Below are positions 7,232 to 15,370 of a stretch of 59,067 nucleotides of DNA, one piece after another (within the stretch, counting starts at the first letter, position 1; each line of letters begins with the position of its first letter). Position numbers and translations under genes: made by a program. The notes under the pieces are model-generated. The model had not been told where the DNA came from. It saw only the letters and a program-made list of their open reading frames with translations, and made no database searches. Source of the stretch: an uncultured Oleiphilus sp. (GTDB lineage Bacteria; Pseudomonadota; Gammaproteobacteria; Pseudomonadales; Oleiphilaceae). The DNA is taken from the NCBI GenBank assembly GCA_913020045.1, contig CAJWBE010000027.1, forward strand, positions 1-59,067, written 5' to 3'.

Positions 7232-8518
7232 TTAGATGTCATACCCTTTTTCTTCATGCAGTGCTAAGTCAAGACCAATGGCTTCTTCTTCGTCATCAAC
7301 GCGCAAGCCTGTAATGGCGTCAACTAGCTTTAGAATGATCCACGTTGCGATTGCGGTATATAAGATTGTACTACCTATGCCTGTTAATTGGGCGCCTAGC
7401 TGCTCGCCAATAGTCGAGTTGTCACCACCAAAGCCATAGCCACTGAATGGGCCGAGGTCTGACGCGCAGAATATGCCGACCAGGAAGCTACCTAGAATGC
7501 CGCCAACGCCGTGAACGGGAAATACGTCCAATGAGTCGTCAATTTTTAGCTTCTGTTTGATAAACATGGTGGCATAGAAACAGATAATACCTGCTGAAAG
7601 GCCGATTATAATCGCAGCGGCAGGGCTGACTGAGCCTGAGGCTGGTGTGATGGTGCCAAGGCCCGCGACCATACCCGTAACGATGCCGAGAACAGACGGT
7701 TTTCCGAACTTTCTCCATTCGCACGCCATCCAAGCTAAAGAGCCTGCTGCGGCGGATAGGTGGGTCGCAACGAGCGCCATGGCCGCGTTTTCGTCTGCAG
7801 CGAGTGCGCTACCCGCATTGAATCCAAACCAGCCTACCCAAAGCATGCCAGCGCCGGTGACTGTCATTGTCATGTTGTGCGGAGGCATGGCAGTCTGAGG
7901 CCAGTTTTTTCGATTGCCTATGACGATAGCGGCAACGAGTGCGGCTACGCCGGCGGTAATATGAACAACGATTCCTCCTGCGAAATCGAGCACGCCTAGT
8001 TCGCTCAGCCAACCGCCGCCCCATACCCAATGGCATACCGGCGCATAAACAACAATTAGCCAAACGCTGCTGAATAGAAGCATTGCTGAGAATTTCATTC
8101 TTTCAGCAAATGCGCCGACTATCAGTGCAGGAGTAATGATGGCAAATGTCATTTGAAAGCCGGCGAATAGCGCTTCTGGAATCGTTCCAGAGATTGACTC
8201 TTTCGTGACGTTGGCCATGAACATATTGCTTAGCCCTCCAACCCACTGATTACCCTCAGAGAAGGCGAGAGAATAACCCACAACATACCAAAGAATTGAC
8301 ATTAAACAGGTTAGAGAAAAGCACTGCATTAGTATTGAAAGCACGTTTTTGCTTCGAGTAAGGCCCGCATAAAATAGGGATAGGCCGGGTATCGTCATAA
8401 ACAATACAAGTGCGGTTGCTGTTAGTATCCAGGCGGTATCTGCGCCATTTATAGTGTCTTCAGCCATGGCTAAAGTGGGCAATAGCAATAAGCTCAATCC
8501 CCAAAGTATATTTTTCAT
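7232..8518 (-). CDS. amtB: Ammonium transporter AmtB
   Basis: AmtB is the trimeric inner-membrane ammonium channel. The 428-residue protein begins with a cleavable-looking signal peptide (MKNILWGLSLLLLPTLAMA), followed by about eleven membrane segments. Family motifs include FYAGLTRSKNVLS, the first pore histidine in VVHITAGVAALVAA, and the second in FPVHGVGGILGSFLVG. A charged C-terminal tail (DDEEEAIGLDLALHEEKGYDI) should contact the PII trimer. The paired glnK gene is 67 bp upstream on the same strand, the standard glnK-amtB arrangement, in which GlnK blocks the channel when nitrogen is plentiful. Confidence 0.97.
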   Translation of the reverse strand: MKNILWGLSLLLLPTLAMAEDTINGADTAWILTATALVLFMTIPGLSLFYAGLTRSKNVLSILMQCFSLTCLMSILWYVVGYSLAFSEGNQWVGGLSNMFMANVTKESISGTIPEALFAGFQMTFAIITPALIVGAFAERMKFSAMLLFSSVWLIVVYAPVCHWVWGGGWLSELGVLDFAGGIVVHITAGVAALVAAIVIGNRKNWPQTAMPPHNMTMTVTGAGMLWVGWFGFNAGSALAADENAAMALVATHLSAAAGSLAWMACEWRKFGKPSVLGIVTGMVAGLGTITPASGSVSPAAAIIIGLSAGIICFYATMFIKQKLKIDDSLDVFPVHGVGGILGSFLVGIFCASDLGPFSGYGFGGDNSTIGEQLGAQLTGIGSTILYTAIATWIILKLVDAITGLRVDDEEEAIGLDLALHEEKGYDI

Positions 8519-8585
8519 GAATGTTGATCCTAGTGAAGTTGTCAGTAACGATTACGACAGGTTCTTATTGTATTATGCGGCGCAA

Positions 8586-9226
<641 letters not shown>

Positions 9227-10381
9227 ATGCTAGTTAAGCTTTCCAGCTTTTACTTTTTTTATTTTGCTTTGCTTGGCGTGATGGTCCCTTACTTAGGGCT
9301 TTTTCTCGCGAGTAAAGGCTTCGACCTGATTGAAATTTCTCAGTTGATGTCAGTGTTGATGTTTACAAAAGTTGTCGCTCCAAACATTTGGGGAATAATC
9401 GCTGATCGAAAGCAAAAGCGTGTCGGCTTGGTGCGTTTAGGTGCATTTTCCACATTTGTGTCTTACCTCGGTTTTTTCTTCGCGGAGTCATTTTGGCAGT
9501 TTGTCTTTGTGATTGTTGCGTTTAGTTTTTTTTGGAACGCCATATTGCCTCAGTTCGAAGTGATTACGTTGCATACGTTGGGTCAGGCGCGAGCTGCCTA
9601 CAGTAGAATTAGGTTGTGGGGTTCGGTCGGGTTTATTGTTGCTGTTGCCGCTGTGGGATATGTGTTTGAACAATCCGATATCTCTTGGTTTCCAATGGTC
9701 ATGATGGTGATTATTGTCTGTATCGCGCTTTCAAGCATCATGCATTTTGACGAGCCGGAAACGGTAAAGGAAGAGAATTTTGATGATCGGCCCTTTGGTC
9801 GTCAGTTGTTGCAGCCAGCCATAATCGTGTTTTTCCTCACATGCCTATTACTTCAATTATCGCATGGTGCTTACTACACCTATTATAGTATTTATCTAGA
9901 AAGCTTAGGGCACAGTAAGGCCTATATAGGCTTGCTTTGGAGCCTTGGTGTGGTGGCGGAGGTGGTTCTGTTTGTGTTTATGCATCGCTGGCTTCAGCAC
10001 ACAAATGTGGTGATGATCATGTTGGTGGCACTTATTCTCACGGCGCTACGCTGGTTGTTAATCGCTTTGTTTGCTGACATCCCGTCAGTACTAGTGATTG
10101 CTCAGTTATTACACGCGATGTCCTTTGGCGCAATGCATGCCGCGGCGATTCATTTTGTGCATCAATCTTTTTCAAATATTTATCAGGGCAGGGCGCAGGC
10201 GCTATATAGTAGCTTGGGGTTTGGTTTGGGTGGGGCCTTAGGTGCCATTATTAGCGGCTATGTTGTTGAATTTTCGGGCTATCAAGCTGCGTTTCTTGTG
10301 TCCTCATTTTTGGCGATCACCGCCGCTTTGCTTGTGTTCTATGCTCGAAATCATTTGTTGAAACCATATTCCGCGGGCTAA
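9227..10381 (+). CDS. MFS transporter, HcaT / phenylpropionate-permease-like family
   Basis: This is a 12-segment inner-membrane major facilitator protein of about 384 residues. It opens with SSFYFFYFALLGVMVPYLGLFL and has the MFS loop signature between segments 2 and 3 (NIWGIIADRKQKRVG). The overall pattern resembles the MFS_1-like group that includes HcaT and LacY relatives, which carry small organic acids or sugars with protons. The substrate cannot be told from sequence, and no catabolic genes flank it. The ATG at 9227 is preferred over a GTG one codon upstream (9224); the ribosome-binding site is weak for both. It is monocistronic. Confidence 0.8.
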   Translation: MLVKLSSFYFFYFALLGVMVPYLGLFLASKGFDLIEISQLMSVLMFTKVVAPNIWGIIADRKQKRVGLVRLGAFSTFVSYLGFFFAESFWQFVFVIVAFSFFWNAILPQFEVITLHTLGQARAAYSRIRLWGSVGFIVAVAAVGYVFEQSDISWFPMVMMVIIVCIALSSIMHFDEPETVKEENFDDRPFGRQLLQPAIIVFFLTCLLLQLSHGAYYTYYSIYLESLGHSKAYIGLLWSLGVVAEVVLFVFMHRWLQHTNVVMIMLVALILTALRWLLIALFADIPSVLVIAQLLHAMSFGAMHAAAIHFVHQSFSNIYQGRAQALYSSLGFGLGGALGAIISGYVVEFSGYQAAFLVSSFLAITAALLVFYARNHLLKPYSAG

Positions 10382-10669
10382 TTACGACTGAAAAAAAAGC
10401 GGCCCCGCGTCTTGATCAAAAAAAAACTTATCGAATTGGTTGAATTGATATTTTAGGTCTATGCTTTCTTAAACACGCATGGATCCTATATGCCTGACAG
10501 TGCTCAAGCTTCATTCATGCAATAAAGATAAAACTTATATTTTTGTTCTAATTTGCTTCGCATATGCGTTTTGGAAGCGAATGTCGTGTTTATCGATTTA
10601 AGAACAAGTGCATTTGTCTGAGGGTTTTGGCCATCAGCAAATATAAATGAAAAGACGGAGTAGCGTTCG
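10382..10669 (+). other. Non-coding leader region of the DUF1302-DUF1329 pair
   Basis: These 288 bp hold no convincing gene. I see AT-rich stretches and a purine-rich ribosome-binding region (AGACGGAG) before the ATG at 10670, but no confident promoter or operator. Confidence 0.4.
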
Positions 10670-12568
10670 ATGACAAAAAAAACACAGTGGTTGCGTCACT
10701 GCCCTAAGCTGCCATTGGCTTTAGCAGTTGCGGCTTCAATGTCGACACCGGTTCACGCATTTCAATTTTATTTGGGAGATGTTGAAGCAAGTATCGACAC
10801 AACCCTGAGTGCGGGAGCAAGTTGGCGAACTCAAGAGCCAAATTCTGTATTGGTTGGCCAAGGTAACGGCGGTGCTGCAGGTTCCGTTAATAGTGATGAC
10901 GGTAACTTGAACTTTGAGAAGCATGAAACCTATTCAAAACTCGTGAAAGGTAATACTGAGTTTTTGTTTCAGTCAGGTGACTTTGGTGCCTTTGCTCGAA
11001 CTCGCTACTGGTATGACTTTGAATTGAAAGACGAAAATATGGCGACTGATTCACTGGGTCAAGAGCGTCAACTTAGTCCCGCAGGCAAGCGTAATGCGTC
11101 TGGAGGCGAAATTCTTGATGCCTATGTTTGGGGTGACTTTTGGCTAGGCGATGTGCCACTAAACTTACGTTTAGGTAAGCAGGTCGTGAGCTGGGGCGAG
11201 AGTACATTTATCTTCAACGGTATCAATGTTATTAACCCTGTAGATGTCGGTGCGATTAGAGCGCCGGGTGCAGAAGTTAAAGACGCGTTGTTGCCGGTGA
11301 ATATGATTTACGGTTCGTTGGGCTTAACCGACAACGTGACTGTGGAAGGCTTTGTTCAGTTAGAGTACGAAAAGTCGCGTATCGGAGATTGCGGAACCTT
11401 TTTCTCAACAGTTGATTATGTTGCTGACGAGTGTGGGCCCGTTTATGCGCTGAATAGCTTTAGTGAAACAGATAATCAGAATGGTCTTGGGCCAGGTTTG
11501 CCGACTCAAGTTAGTCGGATAGCTGATGATGAACCTGATGATACGGATCAGTTCGGTATGGCATTACGCTGGTATGTTCCAGAGCTGAATGAAACTGAGT
11601 TTGGCCTATACTACATTCAGTATCATAGTCGATTTCCTCTTGTTTCCGGCAAGGTGGCTGAAGATACTAACGGAGACAATGAGATATCTACGTTAGAGGC
11701 ACTGGACCCTACGACAGGTGCTAAATACTTTATTGAATACCCAGAGGCAATAAAAATGCTGGGTTTGAGTTTCAACACGACCACACCTAACGGTATTTCT
11801 GTTGGTGGTGAGTACAGCTATAAGAAAGATGTCCCTGTTCAAATTAACTCTCCTGACTTGATCGGCGCGGCGTTAGGGAGGGGTACGGTTGCCAATCCTG
11901 GGAACGTTTATTCACCGGTGTTTCAGAACAGAGTACCTGATCCCGATGGTGATGGAGCAACAATTGCGGATGCAGCGGCAGCTGGATTCCTAGGTTCTGT
12001 CGCTTCGGGTTATGATTTATTTGATATCTCTCAGCTTCAATTCACAGGCATCTCTTTTATCGATCAAATTTGGGGCGCTAGCCGTCTTGCGTTAGTTGGT
12101 GAGATTGGCGGTACGTATGTGCACGACCTACCTAGTCTTGATGAGATTCGTTACGGACGTTTTGACCAACAGAGTTTTGGTCTGCCTGCTGACCCATTTG
12201 ATTCTGATGGGACATCTGCTTTGGAAGCGTGTCAGGAGATCAATACCATCGGCACATGTGACAGCGAAGGTTATGTAACGAGTTTTTCTTGGGGTTACCG
12301 TGCTAGAGCGGCACTAACCTACAATAGCGTGTTTGCGGGTGTGAACCTGACGCCACAATTAGCATGGACTCATGATGTGAGCGGCTATGCGCCAGGCCCT
12401 GGTGCTAACTTTGTAGAAGGACGTAAGTCTATTGGACTATCTGTTAAAGCGGACTATCAGAACCAGTATAGCGCGAGTGTTGCGTATACCGGCTACTTTG
12501 GGAATAAACCGCATAATGCGTTGCATGATCGAGACAACTTAGCGCTTAGCTTGTCGTATTCCTTCTAA
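10670..12568 (+). CDS. DUF1302 outer-membrane beta-barrel protein
   Basis: The 632-residue exported protein has a Sec signal peptide (charged start, hydrophobic LPLALAVAASM, cleavage near PVHA-FQF at about residue 31). The mature part has the DUF1302 pattern: an early FEKHETYSKLVKGNTEFLFQ strand region, LRLGKQVVSWGESTFIFNGINVIN near residue 170, and a terminal strand ending in LALSLSYSF. A final phenylalanine is the signal used by outer-membrane barrels. Between strands are acidic, Asp/Gly-rich loops. Function is unknown for the family; it is often paired with DUF1329 and found near fatty-acid, steroid or aromatic catabolism. The DUF1329 gene follows after 37 bp. A role in envelope passage of hydrophobic substrates is inference. 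Confidence 0.88.
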   Translation: MTKKTQWLRHCPKLPLALAVAASMSTPVHAFQFYLGDVEASIDTTLSAGASWRTQEPNSVLVGQGNGGAAGSVNSDDGNLNFEKHETYSKLVKGNTEFLFQSGDFGAFARTRYWYDFELKDENMATDSLGQERQLSPAGKRNASGGEILDAYVWGDFWLGDVPLNLRLGKQVVSWGESTFIFNGINVINPVDVGAIRAPGAEVKDALLPVNMIYGSLGLTDNVTVEGFVQLEYEKSRIGDCGTFFSTVDYVADECGPVYALNSFSETDNQNGLGPGLPTQVSRIADDEPDDTDQFGMALRWYVPELNETEFGLYYIQYHSRFPLVSGKVAEDTNGDNEISTLEALDPTTGAKYFIEYPEAIKMLGLSFNTTTPNGISVGGEYSYKKDVPVQINSPDLIGAALGRGTVANPGNVYSPVFQNRVPDPDGDGATIADAAAAGFLGSVASGYDLFDISQLQFTGISFIDQIWGASRLALVGEIGGTYVHDLPSLDEIRYGRFDQQSFGLPADPFDSDGTSALEACQEINTIGTCDSEGYVTSFSWGYRARAALTYNSVFAGVNLTPQLAWTHDVSGYAPGPGANFVEGRKSIGLSVKADYQNQYSASVAYTGYFGNKPHNALHDRDNLALSLSYSF

Positions 12569-12605
12569 CTTATTAATTTATGGCTCGGGTTTGACGAGGT
12601 AGTTT

Positions 12606-13970
12606 ATGAATTTTATTAAAACAATATGCGCAATGGGTGTGATTTCGGCGGCAGTAGGCGCTGGTACAGCCATGGCGAAGGTTTCTGCTGAAGAAGCTGC
12701 AAAACTAGGGAACGAGCTCACGCCTATTGGTGCTGAAAAGGCGGGTAATGCTGAGGGTACTATTCCAGCATGGGATGGTGGTTTGAAGGAGATACCGGCA
12801 GGTTTTAAGCCTGGTGACCCTTACATTGATCCTTACGCAGGTGAAAAACCGCTATTTACGATTACTCAGGCGAATGCAAATGAGTATGCGGATAAGCTAA
12901 CTGATGGTCAGTTGGCGATGTTTAAGGCATATAGTACGTTTGAAATGCCGGTTTATACGAGTCACCGTCCCGCGGTGTATAGTGATGAGCTAGTCGAATT
13001 TGCTAAAAAGAATGCGTTGAATGCAGAGTTGGTTGATGGCGGCAATGGCATGGCTAACGTTGTTGGGAATAACCCCTTTCCCATTCCTGCTAATGGTCTC
13101 GAGGTGGTCTGGAACCACATCATGAGATATCGAGGCGGGAGCTTTGAGCGTGCGTCAATTCAGGTCACGCCGACGGCTGGTGGTGACTTTTCCCCGATTC
13201 GTTTTTTTGAGGAGTTTTCAGAACGCTATTATTTGACCGATTACAGTGAAGGCAAAGATAAGAACGTTATGTTCTATTTTAAGCAGATTGTAACCGCGCC
13301 AGCGCGTTTGGCAGGTAACGTACTGTTGGTTCATGAAACGATCGACCAGGTTAGAGAGCCCCGTCGTGCTTGGATATATAACGCTGGTCAGCGTCGGGTT
13401 CGACGTGCACCTCAAGTCGGTTATGACGGTCCAGGTACGGCTACGGACGGTCTAAGAACGACAGATAACTTTGATATGTACAACGGTGCTCCGGATCGCT
13501 ATAACTGGAAGTTAGTGGGTAAGCAGGAACTCTATGTACCTTATAACTCCTACAAACTAGATGACAAGTCGCTTACCTATGATGATCTTGTTAAGCCTGG
13601 CCATTTAGGCAACGAGCACAAGCGTTATGAGCTACACCGTGTTTGGAAAGTTGAAGCGACCCTAAAAGAGGGGCAGCGACATGTGTATTCCAAGCGAACT
13701 CTTTACGTTGATGAAGATTCTTGGGCGGCAGTCGTCGCCGATCACTACGATGGCCGTGGTGAGCTATGGCGCTATGGTGAGGCACATAACAAGTTTCATT
13801 ATGACTCTGGCGCGATTTTTACGACAGTTGAAACAACGCATGATTTGTTATCGGGACGTTACGTAGCAAATGGTTTAGCAAATCAAGAGCCCTTTAGGTA
13901 TAACTTTGCGAAGGATTATACGAGCAAAGAGTTTACGCCTTCAGCGCTTCGACGGTCTGGTAAGCGGTAG
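12606..13970 (+). CDS. DUF1329 exported protein (LolA/LolB-fold-like)
   Basis: The protein has 454 residues with a Sec signal peptide (FIKTICAMGVISAAVGAGTAMA, cleaved near residue 24). The family begins with a conserved AKLGNELTPIGAEKAGNAEGTIPAWDGG-like segment, present here just after cleavage, and has further conserved blocks PRRAWIYNAGQRRVRRAP (about 258-275) and LYVDEDSWAAVVADHYD. DUF1329 proteins are predicted to have a lipoprotein-carrier-like fold and to be periplasmic. It follows the DUF1302 barrel with a good GAGG ribosome-binding site, and a strong terminator ends the pair. The MMPL/RND exporter that often joins this pair elsewhere is absent here. Substrate unknown. Confidence 0.88.
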   Translation: MNFIKTICAMGVISAAVGAGTAMAKVSAEEAAKLGNELTPIGAEKAGNAEGTIPAWDGGLKEIPAGFKPGDPYIDPYAGEKPLFTITQANANEYADKLTDGQLAMFKAYSTFEMPVYTSHRPAVYSDELVEFAKKNALNAELVDGGNGMANVVGNNPFPIPANGLEVVWNHIMRYRGGSFERASIQVTPTAGGDFSPIRFFEEFSERYYLTDYSEGKDKNVMFYFKQIVTAPARLAGNVLLVHETIDQVREPRRAWIYNAGQRRVRRAPQVGYDGPGTATDGLRTTDNFDMYNGAPDRYNWKLVGKQELYVPYNSYKLDDKSLTYDDLVKPGHLGNEHKRYELHRVWKVEATLKEGQRHVYSKRTLYVDEDSWAAVVADHYDGRGELWRYGEAHNKFHYDSGAIFTTVETTHDLLSGRYVANGLANQEPFRYNFAKDYTSKEFTPSALRRSGKR

Positions 13971-13986
13971 CACCTAGAGTGTTGAG

Positions 13987-14022
13987 ACATAAAAAAACCG
14001 GCGAAAGCCGGTTTTTTTATGT
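13987..14022. terminator. Perfect 16-bp rho-independent terminator with GAAA loop
   Basis: ACAT, seven A and CCGGC (13987-14002) pair perfectly with GCCGG, seven T and ATGT (14007-14022) around a GAAA tetraloop. It stands between the convergent DUF1329 and acyltransferase genes and can act on both strands. Confidence 0.92.
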
Positions 14023-14057
14023 CTACTTTTGCGCCTTCTTTTTGAAACGGTAGGCTA

Positions 14058-14951
14058 TTAATCTCTCCCCATGTCTTCTAAAAGAGCATCTTTGTCTTCC
14101 CAGATAGTGTTGATCCACGCTTGGAATTCGCTTTTGAACTCTTGGTCATTTGCGTAGTCTTTTCCAATGAACTCAGTTGGAATATCGATGGTTTTAACGT
14201 TTATCGTGACCTCGGAGATGCGGCCACAAATTAAGTCCCAAAAGCTATTTCGCGAGCTGGGATAGACGATAGAAATGTCCAGCATTGTGTTCATTTGCTC
14301 ACCCATGCTGCCCAAAACAAACGCAGCGCCGCCAGCTTTTGGTTTTAAAAGGTGTTTGAAGGGTGACTCTTGTCGCTTATGTTTCTCTGGCGTATTGCGA
14401 GTGCCCTCTAAAAAGTTAAACACCGAAACAGGCGTTGTCTTAAATTTTTGGCACGCCTTTCTTGTTGTTTCTAAGTCTTTCCCTGCAAGCGCTGGGTTCT
14501 TGGCAACTTGTGCGGCGCTATAGCGTTTCATAAATGGGAAATCGAGAGCCCACCAGCAAATCCCCAAAACAGGTACCCAAATAAGCTCCTGTTTAAGAAA
14601 AAATTTAAGCATAGGTACTTTTCGGTTGAGGACTTTTTGTGCAATCGGAATGTCGGCCCAAGTCTGATGATTGCAGTTAACCAGGTACCATTCGTTCATA
14701 CTGAGTCCTTCAAGGCCGCTGACTTTCCAGTCAATTTTATGGAATAACCAGAATAATGAGCTGTTGATTGAAATCCAGTTGCTGGCCGAGGCGATGGATA
14801 GCTTTGTGGTAAGTGAACGTAGTATGGGAATCGGGAGAATGAGTTTCAATACCGCGCCAATGACTAAAATTGGCATCCAGAAAAGAGTATTAATGAGAAT
14901 AATAAGGACGATCAGTGAGCCTTTTAACGGCCCGGGAAGAAATCGAAACAT
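14058..14951 (-). CDS. PlsC-family acyltransferase (YihG-like)
   Basis: The 297-residue membrane protein belongs to the lysophospholipid acyltransferase superfamily. An N-terminal hydrophobic stretch (about 8-40) is followed by the catalytic NHQTWAD motif (H-X4-D, near residue 94) and the acceptor-binding FLEGTRN motif (near residue 181). Full-length similarity in layout is to YihG-like acyltransferases, which set the acyl chains of phospholipids; exact acyl donor and acceptor are not known. It is convergent with the DUF1302-DUF1329 pair and lies 80 bp after the YkvA-like gene on the same strand. Confidence 0.85.
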   Translation of the reverse strand: MFRFLPGPLKGSLIVLIILINTLFWMPILVIGAVLKLILPIPILRSLTTKLSIASASNWISINSSLFWLFHKIDWKVSGLEGLSMNEWYLVNCNHQTWADIPIAQKVLNRKVPMLKFFLKQELIWVPVLGICWWALDFPFMKRYSAAQVAKNPALAGKDLETTRKACQKFKTTPVSVFNFLEGTRNTPEKHKRQESPFKHLLKPKAGGAAFVLGSMGEQMNTMLDISIVYPSSRNSFWDLICGRISEVTINVKTIDIPTEFIGKDYANDQEFKSEFQAWINTIWEDKDALLEDMGRD

Positions 14952-15031
14952 GCGGCTACCCAGAAAAAAATTTCCAGAAGCATAGCGCTTGCCTATCTTA
15001 GTTTCAATAATGAGTGGTGGAACAGAGTGAC

Positions 15032-15367
15032 TCAGTCTTTATTATTAAACAGGGAGGATGACTCGCGCTCTGCTCGCTCTTTTGTTTCGGGGGTAATGTG
15101 GGCAGAGAGTGCCGCAATGGTAGCCGCCATTAAGGCGACGTCGTCGGTATAGCCAAGAAATGGTGTCAAGTCGGGTATGCCGTCAACCAAACTAATAAAG
15201 TAAGCTAATGCGCCTAGGGCAACACTTTTACACCAAGCTGGAGTATCTGGTGCGCGCAGGGTATAAAACAAAACGAGAGCATGGTACGACGCTTCTTTAC
15301 CTATACTCTGCAAGGTGCCTTTCAGCTTAGACATTAAGCGTTGTTTGCTAACCTTTTTGTCATTCAT
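15032..15367 (-). CDS. YkvA / DUF1232 small membrane protein
   Basis: The 111-residue protein carries the DUF1232 core APDTPAWCKSVALGALAYFISLVDGIPDLTPFLGYTDDVALMAATIAAL, split here over residues 39-88 (key pieces: DTPAW, YFISLVDGIPDLTPFLGYTDD). It probably has two short membrane segments. Function is unknown. The start lies 3 bp after the stop of the upstream lipoprotein gene, so the two are almost certainly translated from one message. Confidence 0.85.
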   Translation of the reverse strand: MNDKKVSKQRLMSKLKGTLQSIGKEASYHALVLFYTLRAPDTPAWCKSVALGALAYFISLVDGIPDLTPFLGYTDDVALMAATIAALSAHITPETKERAERESSSLFNNKD

Positions 15368-15370
15368 CGA

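Noticed and set aside
7070-7267. Small open frame of 65 codons after etfA
   Set aside because: It starts within one terminator hairpin, runs through a second and overlaps the end of amtB; no ribosome-binding site or family resemblance.
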